The notes: generated from the letters alone by a model not told the origin. A stretch of 63,690 bases of DNA from JAQVXR01 sp050945755 (GCA_050945755.1 JBMNTN010000006.1:1-63690); one strand, 5' to 3'. Shown: positions 1-7,908, numbered from the stretch's first letter. Program-made: numbers and translations.

Positions 1-7
1 TATTAAT

Positions 8-544
8 ATGACTAAAACAAGGAAACTTGCTTATTTAAGCATATTGTTGTCACTAGCTTTGGCCTTACACATTTTTGAAAGAACCCTGCCCTTACCCATG
101 CCCGTACCAGGTGTTAAGCTAGGTTTAGCCAATATTGTTACTTTACTGACCATTATATTCTTTGGATTTAAAGAAGCGCTGTTAATTATGATCATGCGGA
201 CTTTTATCGGATCAGTTTTTGGCGGGGGGATATTGGCTTTTTGTTTCAGCGTAGCCGGAGGGTTACTAAGTACTATGGTAATGGCTTTAATGTATAAAAA
301 GTTTATAAAATATTTTAGTATCCCGTCAGTCAGCATCACTGGTGCTGTCTTTCATAATATCGGCCAAATTACTGTCGCCAGTTTTGTTATCCAAAACGTC
401 AATCTCTTTTATTATTTACCCGTTTTATTGTTTTCCGGAATCATCACAGGGTTTTTTACCGGACTGTTAGTTCAACTTACCCTAAAACCTCTGGAAAACA
501 TCGGGGCATCCCTTTCGTTTTTTCCCCGTTCTCAACCCAAATAA
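8..544 (+). CDS. Gx transporter family / heptaprenyl diphosphate synthase component I-like membrane protein
   Basis: Hydrophobic protein of 178 residues with about five membrane segments and no catalytic motif for prenyl transfer. The overall pattern, with a LGLANIVTLL segment near residue 38 and a G-rich SVFGGGILAF segment near residue 68, fits the family often annotated as heptaprenyl diphosphate synthase component I, now usually called Gx transporter. It resembles small S-component-like membrane proteins, so a transport role is inferred; no substrate can be read from the sequence. The ATG at 8 is the first start available and the upstream partner gene, if any, lies outside the window. The name is a family call only. 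Confidence 0.75.
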   Translation: MTKTRKLAYLSILLSLALALHIFERTLPLPMPVPGVKLGLANIVTLLTIIFFGFKEALLIMIMRTFIGSVFGGGILAFCFSVAGGLLSTMVMALMYKKFIKYFSIPSVSITGAVFHNIGQITVASFVIQNVNLFYYLPVLLFSGIITGFFTGLLVQLTLKPLENIGASLSFFPRSQPK

Positions 545-557
545 TCCACTCAATAAT

Positions 558-612
558 GAAGAAAGGGTATTTAAGCTTTTTCGCTTTCAAAAAACTTAAA
601 TACCCCTTCTTT
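558..612. repeat. Hairpin formed around dispersed-repeat copy 1 (may act as terminator)
   Basis: Two arms, GGGTATTTAAG at 565-575 and CTTAAATACCCC at 594-605, form a long stem just after the Gx-transporter stop. Read on the minus strand, the right half (610 down to 575) matches the core of an intergenic repeat seen again near 4860, 55690 and 61520: GGGTATTTAAG followed by a T run and GAAAGCGAA. The hairpin could end transcription of the upstream gene; T-rich sequence follows it. Confidence 0.55.
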
Positions 613-682
613 TATAGGGGAAATGGCGATTTTAACATCTGACACAATAAAGTACTGTTCTCATTTATTAGGAAGATTATCA

Positions 683-1048
683 TTATGGGCCTTCTTTTCT
701 CAGCCCAAAATAATAACCGATAGTATCTGCCAAATCCTTAACATCCTGCCAGGACGGCAGCATAGACCAGCTCAATTGACGCCTTGAGGCCTTTATTAAA
801 AGATACACCACATGGTACAAAGCACCCGCCGTCATTAATACGGCCGCCCCTAAATGGATAAAAAACAGGGTTTCAAAGTTCCCAAAAACTTTGGCCACTG
901 TTTGGGCAATCGGACTGAAAGCAAACTTGATTATAAGCCCTGTAACAGCCAGCAATGTGAATGCCACCATCATCAGCCAATGCTGGGCGCGCTGATGAAT
1001 ATCCCAGCGGTCATACAACTTAGCTGGTGTGTTTTCCAAGTACATCAC
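683..1048 (-). pseudogene. Truncated cytochrome b (FdnI / hydrogenase cytochrome b type)
   Basis: The 121 residues match the N-terminal half of a membrane cytochrome b of the formate dehydrogenase/Ni-Fe hydrogenase type: a QHW motif near residue 23, then a membrane segment, and a second one with a candidate heme histidine in FFIHLGAA. The family normally has about four membrane helices and 200 or more residues. Here the frame stops right after a FGLRKEGP segment and nothing after the stop resembles the missing half. Probably a non-functional remnant of a quinone-linked electron carrier. It lies downstream of the decayed YeeE/YedE-TusA genes and may have belonged to that operon. Confidence 0.6.
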
Positions 1049-1110
1049 TTCCCTATCTGTTTATGATTTGCGTGTACGCAGTTTATGCCACAAATATAAT
1101 TGGATATGTA

Positions 1111-1206
1111 TTAACAGGAAACGTAAAACAAAGCTGTATTGAGCAGTCCCAATAGGGCTGCACCCACCCAGTAGGGAATACCAAAAGATGATTTATCGAC
1201 TTTCAT
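1111..1206 (-). pseudogene. YeeE/YedE sulfur transporter, second half, N-terminal stub
   Basis: An ATG at 1206, overlapping the end of the TusA gene, opens a 31-codon frame containing GIPYWVGAALLGLLN, the start of the second YeeE/YedE (DUF395) membrane module. It then stops at 1111-1113, before the GKPWG region that should follow. The start and its overlap with TusA look like an original operon junction; the rest of the gene has been lost. The assignment comes from recalled family sequence, not from a search. Confidence 0.55.
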
Positions 1207-1441
1207 CCGGTTCTTCCTGACCTTTTCTCAATGTAATAAACCAAACACCATTTTCTTCATCATCCACATCAAAAGAATACCCTTCATGATAAGCCCAGTC
1301 CATAATATTGCGCACCGCACGAGGATGTTCTGTCTTTATTGACAAAATATCACCATCTGCCAATTCCTTGATTTTTTCTTTAGTTCGTATTAATGGAACC
1401 GGACAAACAAAGCCTGTAAGGTCCAAATAATAATTTGCCAA
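1193..1441 (-). CDS. TusA-family sulfur carrier protein
   Basis: An 82-residue protein with the TusA/SirA signature CPVP at residues 13-16; the cysteine is the expected sulfur-carrying residue. TusA proteins carry persulfide sulfur between proteins, and versions beside YeeE/YedE transporters are thought to receive imported thiosulfate sulfur. The TTG start at 1441 follows an AAGGTGG ribosome site. The reading frame is complete, but both transporter halves beside it are broken, so the gene is either an orphan still doing other sulfur work or at an early stage of loss. It lacks the DsrE-like C-terminal part of YedF, so it is not the selenium-linked fusion form. Confidence 0.85.
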   Translation of the reverse strand: MANYYLDLTGFVCPVPLIRTKEKIKELADGDILSIKTEHPRAVRNIMDWAYHEGYSFDVDDEENGVWFITLRKGQEEPDESR

Positions 1442-1453
1442 AGTTGATCCACC

Positions 1454-1663
1454 TTATTTGTTTTCCAAATGCCTAACCAATAACCATCCCAAAATTAATA
1501 AACAAATTTGGATTCCGACAGCCAAAGGCCACCCCATAGCATCAGGAAGAAAAACTATTTAACTTAAACTTTGAGCTGTTCCCCAATAATTATAATGATA
1601 GGCGCCCAAAGTAGATCCCCCAACCAACCCAATTAAAACAGGAACAAATATATTTTATTGCAT
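1454..1663 (-). pseudogene. YeeE/YedE sulfur transporter, first half, C-terminal remnant
   Basis: Reading leftward from 1663, one frame gives IFVPVLIGLVGGSTLGAYHY, then WGTAQSLS, a TAA, and then FLPDAMGWPLAVGIQ and LGWLLVRHLENK before the stop at 1454. This matches the C-terminal end of the first YeeE/YedE module as I recall it (LGAYHY, FLP, GWPLA, closing helix). The frame has stop codons at its third codon and in the middle, and the first 100 or more residues of the family are absent. It sits directly upstream of TusA, as in intact loci. Confidence 0.6.
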
Positions 1664-1689
1664 ATTTCCTATCTCCATTTTCCTCAGAT

Positions 1690-1951
1690 CTAAGGGAATA
1701 CATGGCTGGAGCAAATGCATTTATCCTGGGCATCAACAATAGAGCTGTAGCAAAATTTCTATTTGAAGAGAAGAAAAAGCCGTCCTGATATGTTCAGAAC
1801 GGCGGACGAAACTCCTTATGAAACTATTATGCGGATCATTCAAAAGAAAACAGGCAAACTTTACTCTGCCGAAAAAATTGTTGAATGTCACAATAAAATT
1901 TCCTGTTCCATTACAGAGGTGAGCTTTCTGATGCTATTGGGAAAGCACTAG
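1690..1951 (+). other. Unassigned coding-like remnant
   Basis: Two overlapping frames look protein-like. One reads LREYMAGANAFILG and ends at the TGA near 1786; the other, open from a TTG at 1763 to 1951, reads RTADETPYETIMRIIQKKTG. Together they could be a frameshifted fragment of one gene. I do not recognise the family, and there is no convincing ribosome site. The rest of the 1442-1979 gap holds only the YeeE remnant. Confidence 0.2.
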
Positions 1952-1979
1952 GACAGCCTACGATAACCTAAATAGAAAT

Positions 1980-3389
1980 TCACGCAGGAGCCTGGCACTG
2001 TTCATCCAAGGCTTCTCGTACCTGCAGCCAAATTGCACACTCCAATCGAATTTTCTGCAGTTTACATCCTAGCTGATATGGCTGATATATGTTATGGTTT
2101 TCAGCTTCCGCGTTGGCATGACAACCACCGCTGCAGAAAAATCTGGCCCAACATTTGCGGCATTGAGGCTTATTATATATATGGGCATTTTGAAAGTGTT
2201 TGCGCAATTTTTCATTTAACTCGGTACTAGCCAAATTACCAAGTTTATAATCATCCCGACCCACAAACTGATGGCAAGGATAAAGGTCACCCTCAGGAGT
2301 AACAACCATATACTCATGACCTGCTCCGCAGCCGGTCAGCCGTTTGGGCAAACAAGGTCCATGGTTTAGGTCCAAATTAAAATGGAAAAAGGTAAACGGC
2401 CTTCCTTCAAGTTTTCGTTTCCGGTATAACCTGGCCAGTTTTAAATACTCTTCCCGGAGTTGAGGAATATCTTCTTCTTTTAATCGGTAATCTTCACCCT
2501 CCAAGGCGACAACCGGTTCCAGAGAAATTATTTTATATCCTTCGTTTATCAGGTGCAGGGCATCTTGGTAAAAATCTTTGTTATATCCGGTATATGTTCC
2601 TCGAATATAATAATTATCATTGTTTCTTTGCCTGAGAAGTGTCTTGATATTAGCATTTACCACATCATAACTCCCCTTACCCGCTGGGAATTTCCTCAGC
2701 CGGTCATGTGTCTGGGGACGCCCGTCTAGACTTAAGACCACACTAATATTTTCTCGGGTAAGATAATCTCGAACATCATCATTGAGTCCAACACCATTGG
2801 TGGTCAGGGTAAACTTTAAAACCTTGCCCCTTTCTCCAGCCTGTCTCCTGCCATAAGATATTAAAGACTTTACAACGCAAAAATTCATTAAGGGTTCTCC
2901 GCCAAAAAAGTCAACTTCACAGTATTTTCGAGAGCCGGAATGTTCCATCAAGAAATCAAGCGCTCTTTTACCGGTATCTTCAGACATTAGAAGCCGCAGA
3001 CCTCCAAAATCACCGCTGGAGGCAAAACAGTACTGACATCGAAGGTTACAGTCATGGGACACATTAAGGCACAGGGACTTTAAAACCGGCTTTTCCGGAG
3101 GAATATAATTGTCCCGGTATTCATCGTAAGTAAACAGTGTTTTCTGCTGGATAAGATATAAAATTTCATCTCTCGCTGAAAAAAGCTTTTGAGATTCATA
3201 TCTGTTCCTGAGGGAACTAACAGCATCTTCTAAGCATCCCCCGTTATTAAGCATTGCTTCATGAATATCCCAAACCACTTTGTCAATAACATGTACTGAA
3301 CCGGAATTAACATCCAGAAGAATTTTTGTATCATCAATCTGAAATTTATGGGTATCCTCAATTGGATAAATATGATTATTCACAGACAT
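1980..3389 (-). CDS. scfB: SCIFF peptide maturase (radical SAM, SPASM domain)
   Basis: A 469-residue radical SAM enzyme expected to form thioether cross-links between cysteines and neighbouring residues in the SCIFF peptide encoded just upstream. Residues 1-100 form a peptide-recognition-like region; the SAM cluster motif CNLRCQYC lies near residue 114; FFGGEPL near residue 161 is the glycine-rich SAM-binding motif; the C-terminal third carries the SPASM cysteines, including CGAGHEY, YPCHQF and CRKCWARFFCSGGCH for auxiliary iron-sulfur clusters. Length and order fit the ScfB family. The ATG follows AGGAG, and a terminator-like hairpin separates it from scfA, so the maturase is probably made in lower amounts than the peptide. 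Confidence 0.93.
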   Translation of the reverse strand: MSVNNHIYPIEDTHKFQIDDTKILLDVNSGSVHVIDKVVWDIHEAMLNNGGCLEDAVSSLRNRYESQKLFSARDEILYLIQQKTLFTYDEYRDNYIPPEKPVLKSLCLNVSHDCNLRCQYCFASSGDFGGLRLLMSEDTGKRALDFLMEHSGSRKYCEVDFFGGEPLMNFCVVKSLISYGRRQAGERGKVLKFTLTTNGVGLNDDVRDYLTRENISVVLSLDGRPQTHDRLRKFPAGKGSYDVVNANIKTLLRQRNNDNYYIRGTYTGYNKDFYQDALHLINEGYKIISLEPVVALEGEDYRLKEEDIPQLREEYLKLARLYRKRKLEGRPFTFFHFNLDLNHGPCLPKRLTGCGAGHEYMVVTPEGDLYPCHQFVGRDDYKLGNLASTELNEKLRKHFQNAHIYNKPQCRKCWARFFCSGGCHANAEAENHNIYQPYQLGCKLQKIRLECAIWLQVREALDEQCQAPA

Positions 3390-3408
3390 AACATCTCCTA
3401 AAAAAATT

Positions 3409-3438
3409 AGGCCTTTTCCCAGTCAGGGTGAAAGGCCT
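3409..3438 (-). terminator. Terminator/attenuator between scfA and scfB
   Basis: AGGCCTTT and AAAGGCCT arms enclose a loop, with a run of seven T residues on the minus strand at 3400-3406. It lies after the scfA stop and before the scfB ribosome site. Partial read-through would give much peptide mRNA and less maturase mRNA. Confidence 0.75.
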
Positions 3439-3444
3439 TTTTAG

Positions 3445-3585
3445 TTACTTCTCACAAACTTGGTTCCCCACCGTACAGGAAGTTTTGCAAGCGGACTGGC
3501 AGGATGTTTGGCATGTTCCACAACCCCCGGTCTTTGCCGTCCCTTTTAGGTTCCCTTTAACAATAGTTCTGATATGTTTTTCCAC
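3445..3585 (-). CDS. scfA: SCIFF (six cysteines in forty-five residues) peptide
   Basis: A 46-residue peptide starting at GTG (3585) eight bases after AAGGAGG. It begins EKHIRTIVKG and its C-terminal half holds six cysteines: C22, C25, C29, C33, C37 and C44, in the pattern GGCGTCQTSCQSACKTSC. This is the hallmark of SCIFF ranthipeptide precursors, found across Clostridia next to their radical SAM maturase, which here follows immediately. The modified peptide is thought to act in regulation or signalling rather than as a toxin, but its role is not settled. The open frame is short and easily missed. Confidence 0.93.
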   Translation of the reverse strand: MEKHIRTIVKGNLKGTAKTGGCGTCQTSCQSACKTSCTVGNQVCEK

Positions 3586-3633
3586 CTTGCTTCCTCCTTT
3601 ACTATGTTAAAATACTATATTTAAACTTTACAT

Positions 3634-3639
3634 ATTATA
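3634..3639 (-). promoter_or_regulatory. Probable -10 element for scfA
   Basis: TATAAT on the minus strand, preceded by TG at the extended -10 position, about 50 bases before the scfA start. No good -35 is visible, as is usual with extended -10 promoters. Confidence 0.5.
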
Positions 3640-3651
3640 ACATACACTTTA

Positions 3652-4077
3652 TCACTTTTCACCTAACAAGATAACCTCATCGCCACTTTTTACCTTGCCG
3701 CCTTTTAAAACCTTTCCAAACCGACCTTCCCGGCTAACCAGATAGGGCCTGCCGTGCTCTTTAAATTGTTCCTTTCCAATATAAAGAATTACTACTTCGG
3801 CATCCCCAATTCTCAGTTTTTTCCCAACACCTAATTTTTCAGGGGCAATTCCCTCAATAGTAAAATTCTCCGTATAGCCGCCCTTTAAAACCTCTTCTTT
3901 CTTTTCAGGAGGAACATTAGCTTCAGTTTCAATGGGCAGAATACTGACTTGACGGTCCCAATCTCCGCCGTGGGCGTCTCCTTTCAGCCCCCAACCCATC
4001 AACACCTCTACTTCATCAACACTTGTTTTCTCAATTCCCCGCTTTTCGCTAATATTAATTGAAATAACTTTACCCAT
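3652..4077 (-). CDS. MOSC domain protein
   Basis: A 141-residue single-domain MOSC protein. Conserved features are KGDAHGG near residue 33, RQVSIL near 42, and the closing SREGRFGKVLKGGKVKSGD stretch. MOSC domains occur in molybdenum cofactor sulfurases and related sulfur or metal carriers; short free-standing ones in Clostridia often lie near molybdopterin genes, though none is seen here. The protein has no cysteine at all, whereas the founding family uses a conserved cysteine, so sulfur transfer by this protein is doubtful. The ATG at 4077 follows GAGGTG; a longer frame up to 4086 lacks a proper ribosome site. Confidence 0.85.
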   Translation of the reverse strand: MGKVISINISEKRGIEKTSVDEVEVLMGWGLKGDAHGGDWDRQVSILPIETEANVPPEKKEEVLKGGYTENFTIEGIAPEKLGVGKKLRIGDAEVVILYIGKEQFKEHGRPYLVSREGRFGKVLKGGKVKSGDEVILLGEK

Positions 4078-4134
4078 ATCCAACACCTCAATGCTAAAAT
4101 TTCGACATCGGAAAAAAATCTCCTTTAATAAAGG

Positions 4135-4160
4135 AAAAAAGCACTTTAAGTGCTTTTTTT
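4135..4160 (-). terminator. Terminator of the tRNA operon
   Basis: AAGCACTT and AAGTGCTT arms flanked by A and T runs, immediately downstream of tRNA-Gly on the minus strand. Confidence 0.85.
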
Positions 4161-4233
4161 GGAGCGGGTGATGGGAATCGAACCCACGTAACTGGCTTGG
4201 GAAGCCAGCGCTCTACCATTGAGCTACACCCGC
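4160..4233 (-). tRNA. tRNA-Gly (anticodon CCC)
   Basis: Full cloverleaf with acceptor GCGGGTG/CACCCGC, D stem GCTC/GAGC, anticodon stem CTGGC/GCCAG around loop TTCCCAA (anticodon CCC), and a T arm with GTTCGA. CCA is encoded. It is last in a run of four tRNA genes. Confidence 0.93.
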
Positions 4234-4326
4234 ATTACTCAATATTATTATAACAGTTCTCCAATATTTAGGCAAATCTTTTAGAGAAAAGAAACAGCAG
4301 TCTTGCAACTGCCGGATACTTTATAA

Positions 4327-4403
4327 TGGCGGAACTGACGGGAGTCGAACCCGCGATCTCCGGCGTGACAGGCCGGCATGTTAGACCACTACACCACAGT
4401 TCC
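4327..4403 (-). tRNA. tRNA-Asp (anticodon GTC)
   Basis: Acceptor GGAACTG/CAGTTCC, anticodon stem CCGGC/GCCGG around CTGTCAC, giving anticodon GTC. T arm GGTTCGA is present and CCA is encoded. Confidence 0.95.
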
Positions 4404-4452
4404 AAGCCCATGATTACCCATATACGGCACTGCTTGCCGATTAGATAGAAAA

Positions 4453-4529
4453 TGGTGACCCGTAGGGGATTCGAACCCCTGAATGCCAGCGTGAAAGGCT
4501 GGTGAGTTAAGCCGCTTCTCCAACGGGCC
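4453..4529 (-). tRNA. tRNA-Glu (anticodon TTC)
   Basis: Acceptor GGCCCGT/ACGGGTC with one G-T pair, anticodon stem CCAGC/GCTGG around CTTTCAC, giving anticodon TTC. CCA is encoded. Confidence 0.95.
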
Positions 4530-4536
4530 AAGAAAA

Positions 4537-4612
4537 TGGTGAGCCATCGGCGACTCGAACGCCGGACACCCTGATTAAAAGTCAGGTGCTCTACCGACTG
4601 AGCTAATGGCTC
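4537..4612 (-). tRNA. tRNA-Lys (anticodon TTT)
   Basis: Acceptor GAGCCAT/ATGGCTC, anticodon stem CCTGA/TCAGG around CTTTTAA, giving anticodon TTT. CCA is encoded. First gene of the leftward tRNA operon. Confidence 0.95.
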
Positions 4613-4629
4613 ATGTCTCACAGGTACAT

Positions 4630-4658
4630 ATGATACTATAAAACTTTTTTGCTGTCAA
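4630..4658 (-). promoter_or_regulatory. Promoter of the tRNA operon
   Basis: On the minus strand TTGACA (4658-4653, exact consensus), a 17-base spacer, and TATCAT (4635-4630, one mismatch). It ends 18 bases before tRNA-Lys, a fitting distance. The rest of the 4613-4942 gap holds a repeat copy and the purA terminator. Confidence 0.9.
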
Positions 4659-4830
4659 CAAGGTATTGAGAGGAATTTTTTTCTTTTTTCGCCTCACCGC
4701 CATGTCGTCAGCGCTAACTTGCCTTTATATATTGCACTATAAACCGGTTTCTTGTCAATAGTAAATTAGCACATCTATAGGGAAAAACATCCATTCCCAT
4801 GTGAACAAAACACCCCGCCCAATGCTCAGT

Positions 4831-4872
4831 TTTTGAAAAGTAAACATTCCCTTGGATAGGGTATTTAAGTTA
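4831..4872 (+). repeat. Dispersed intergenic repeat, copy 2 (partial)
   Basis: Contains CATTCCCTTGGATAGGGTATT followed by TAAG, matching the left half of the copies at 55660-55760 and 61498-61593. The match is lost after TTTAAGTT, so this copy is truncated on its right side. Confidence 0.5.
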
Positions 4873-4890
4873 GGCCATTACTCACAGCAA

Positions 4891-4910
4891 AAAGCACCGC
4901 ACGGTGCTTT
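4891..4910 (-). terminator. purA terminator
   Basis: AAAGCACCG and CGGTGCTTT arms with a short loop; a T run follows on the minus strand. It lies about 30 bases after the purA stop. Confidence 0.85.
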
Positions 4911-4942
4911 TTGCCGTCTCCCATACTTCTTAAAAACTGTTT

Positions 4943-6226
4943 CTAGTACAATTCTTCCCGCACAATGGTTTGACTTCTTTTTGGCCCCACTGCAACAATT
5001 ACCGCCTTTACTCCCGTTAATTCTTCTATGCGCTCGAGATAACGGCGGGCGTTTTCCGGAAGATCACTAAAGTATCTTGCCCCGCTGGTATCCTGTTGCC
5101 ACCCGGGCAATGACTCATATATCGGCCTACATTCGGCAAGCACCTTTAAGCTGGCAGGAAAATCATTCAGTTCTTTGCCCTGGTACTCATAACCCCGGCA
5201 AATTTTAATTTCCGCCAGTTTGTCAAGGACATCTAACTTTGTTACTGCCAGCCCAGTTAAACCGCTCAGTCTGGCACTATGGCGAACGACAACGGCATCA
5301 AACCACCCGCAACGGCGCGGTCGTCCGGTAGTTGTCCCAAATTCACACCCCTCATCACGGATTTGTTTTCCAATTTCATCAAAAAGTTCCGTGGGGAAAG
5401 GGCCTTCACCCACTCTGGTAGTGTAAGCTTTGGCAATTCCAACCACTTTATCAATTTTGGTCGGCCCAATACCAGCCCCGATACATGCGCCGCCTGCCAC
5501 CGGATGGGATGAGGTCACAAAGGGATAAGTACCATGATCTAGATCAAGCATCGTTCCCTGAGCTCCCTCAAATAGTATTTTCTTCCCGGCATCTATCGCA
5601 TCATTAATAAGCACCGACGTGTCGGTAATCAAATCTTTAATCTGTTCCGTAAACTCGCCATACTGTTTGACAATGGGTTCCTTTTCAAAGCCCTCCACTC
5701 CATATACCTTGTCAAACAAGATATTCTTTTCCGCCAAATTAATGGTAAGCTTATCCTCAAAAACACCTTGGTCCAGCAAATCGCATACCCGAATTCCCAC
5801 ACGGGCTGCTTTATCCATATAACATGGACCGATTCCCTGCTTGGTAGTGCCAATCTTATTTGCACCCTTCATTTCTTCCTGGGCTTCGTCCAGCCTTTTA
5901 TGATAAGGCATAATCACCTGAGCCCGGTCGGAAATACGCAGGTTACTTATGGAAATACCTCGTTCTTTCAACTCATTAATCTCAGAAATAAGCACCTCAA
6001 TGTCTAAAACCACACTATTACCAATCACACATATAGTTTGAGGATAGAGAATTCCTGACGGGATCAAATGCAACTTATATTCCTCGTCCCCAACTACCAC
6101 GGTATGACCTGCATTGCTTCCTCCCTGATACCTAACAACTACATCTGCCTGTTCAGCAAGGAAATCAGTAATTTTCCCTTTCCCTTCGTCCCCCCATTGC
6201 GCTCCAATCAACACTACTGCTGACAT
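4943..6226 (-). CDS. purA: Adenylosuccinate synthetase
   Basis: Joins IMP and aspartate using GTP to make adenylosuccinate, the first committed step to AMP. The 427-residue protein has the P-loop GAQWGDEGKGK near the N-terminus with the catalytic Asp and Lys, NAGHT near residue 38 with the catalytic histidine, the IMP-binding GTTKQGIGP region near 127 and TTTGRPRRCGW near 297. The ATG at 6226 is chosen because GGAGGTG lies seven bases before it; an in-frame GTG at 6241 overlaps that site. The FAD oxidoreductase ends 51 bases upstream, so the two may share a transcript, and a PurBox-like site lies ahead of that gene. Confidence 0.97.
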   Translation of the reverse strand: MSAVVLIGAQWGDEGKGKITDFLAEQADVVVRYQGGSNAGHTVVVGDEEYKLHLIPSGILYPQTICVIGNSVVLDIEVLISEINELKERGISISNLRISDRAQVIMPYHKRLDEAQEEMKGANKIGTTKQGIGPCYMDKAARVGIRVCDLLDQGVFEDKLTINLAEKNILFDKVYGVEGFEKEPIVKQYGEFTEQIKDLITDTSVLINDAIDAGKKILFEGAQGTMLDLDHGTYPFVTSSHPVAGGACIGAGIGPTKIDKVVGIAKAYTTRVGEGPFPTELFDEIGKQIRDEGCEFGTTTGRPRRCGWFDAVVVRHSARLSGLTGLAVTKLDVLDKLAEIKICRGYEYQGKELNDFPASLKVLAECRPIYESLPGWQQDTSGARYFSDLPENARRYLERIEELTGVKAVIVAVGPKRSQTIVREELY

Positions 6227-6277
6227 AATCAGCACCTCCACTAAGCAAATTTCACTAATATTGCATGCTTATAAATG

Positions 6278-7693
6278 TTAACCTGCTAATCGGGATGCAA
6301 TATCCCGCCCTACAACTACCCCAGTTACAGAAGCTTGCATCAGCCCTCTTGTGATTCCGGCACCGTCACCAATGGTATAAAGATTCTTAACACTAGGCTC
6401 AAAGTTTTTACCCACTTTAACTTTAGAAGAATAAAACTTTACTTCCGCTCCATAAAGCAATGTATTTTTCGCATATAGCCCCGGCGCAATATTATTAAAT
6501 GCTTTAAGGGTCTCAATAATCGAAGTAAGGTACCGGGCAGGCAAAACGTAGCTTAAGTCGCCGGGAACCGCACTTTTTAATGTGGGAATAGTAGTGGACT
6601 TCTTTAATCTGTCTACATCGGTTCGCCGTCCTTTGATGACATCTCCCAAGCGCTGTACCATTACTCCGCCCCCGGTAAGCATATTAGCCAAGCGGGCAAC
6701 ATATTTTCCATATTCAATCGGTTGATTAAACGGCTCAGTGAACCTGGTGGAAACAAGGAGCGCAAAATTAGTGTTATTTGTTTTTAATTTTGGATCCGCA
6801 TAGCTGTGACCGTTAACCACCGCAATCTGTCCATCATAATGTTCTTCGGAAACTACACCTCCGGGATTGACACAAAATGAACGGACTTTGTTATCAAAAG
6901 TATCGGAATAATAGACCAGTTTTGCCTCGTAAAGATCACGAGTCAAATGATCCATGATCGAGTTGGGTACTTCTACCCGGACTCCGATATCAACTTCATT
7001 ATTATCCGTTTTAATATTTAAACGTTTCGTCTGCTTCGACAACCATTCAGCCCCCTCCCGTCCGGGCGCGGCTACCACAAAGTCAGCTTCAATTTCAACA
7101 GGTTCTTTTCCTCTCGGTTCAACCAACACTCCTCGTACCTGTTGGTTTTCAACAAGTATGTCCAGGGCTTTGGTCATTTCCATAAATTCTGTATTCGTCT
7201 CATTAATCAGGTAATTGTACATAGCCTTGAGTACCTCAAAGGCCAGTTCCGTACCTAAATGCCTAACCGGACAAGGAATCAGTTGAATGCAGTGCTTTGA
7301 AGCTTCATACATAATATCTTCCACGCGTCTTTCATCTAGACCGTATATTTCTTTTCTAGCGCCAAATTCCAGATAAATACTGTCGGCATAATTAATAATC
7401 TCCTGGGCTTCCTCCGAAGACATATAATCGGTAATTCTTCCTCCTACTTCCGGAGAAAGAGACAGTTTCCCATCACTGAAAGCTCCGGCTCCTGACCAAC
7501 CGCTGGTTATGGCACAAGGATCACAGTTACAGCAGACTCCTTTATGCCTGGCGGGACAATTCCTTTGTTCCAGAGTCCGCCCTTTGTCGATGAGTAATGT
7601 TCTTATTTCAGGATTCCTGCGTGCTAATTCAATAGAAGTAAATATCCCTGCGGGGCCGGCACCAACAATCACTACATCATATTTCCGCTTCAT
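6278..7693 (-). CDS. FAD-dependent dehydrogenase of the COG2509 type
   Basis: A 471-residue flavoprotein. VVIVGAGPAGIF near residue 7 is the FAD dinucleotide-binding site, TSGWSGAGAFSDGKL near 63 is typical of this uncharacterised group, and GDGAGITRGLMQASVTG near the C-terminus closes the FAD site. A cysteine cluster (NCPARHKGVCCNCDPC) near residue 45 is a feature of the family. The physiological substrate is unknown. The ATG at 7693 has GGGAGATGA before it; a longer frame to 7810 has no ribosome site. It lies upstream of purA in the same direction. Confidence 0.85.
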   Translation of the reverse strand: MKRKYDVVIVGAGPAGIFTSIELARRNPEIRTLLIDKGRTLEQRNCPARHKGVCCNCDPCAITSGWSGAGAFSDGKLSLSPEVGGRITDYMSSEEAQEIINYADSIYLEFGARKEIYGLDERRVEDIMYEASKHCIQLIPCPVRHLGTELAFEVLKAMYNYLINETNTEFMEMTKALDILVENQQVRGVLVEPRGKEPVEIEADFVVAAPGREGAEWLSKQTKRLNIKTDNNEVDIGVRVEVPNSIMDHLTRDLYEAKLVYYSDTFDNKVRSFCVNPGGVVSEEHYDGQIAVVNGHSYADPKLKTNNTNFALLVSTRFTEPFNQPIEYGKYVARLANMLTGGGVMVQRLGDVIKGRRTDVDRLKKSTTIPTLKSAVPGDLSYVLPARYLTSIIETLKAFNNIAPGLYAKNTLLYGAEVKFYSSKVKVGKNFEPSVKNLYTIGDGAGITRGLMQASVTGVVVGRDIASRLAG

Positions 7694-7908
7694 TGGTTCA
7701 TCTCCCTGCCTCTTAATGCTATTGTGACCTGTTTTAGACACAAAAATTACCTCAATAGAGTAATAAACCCCTATTAAGGTGTCCCAAATTGAAAAAATAC
7801 TTATAAACACATTATCACAATTTTATTTTAACAGAGCATTCCAAGAAAGTCAATCTAAAATCCGAATATTAATCGCTTATTTTTTATAAATATTCGCCTA
7901 TTTCCCCA

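Noticed and set aside
4268..4621. A 117-codon open frame on the minus strand
   Set aside because: It runs through three tRNA genes; the translation is a by-product of tRNA sequence.
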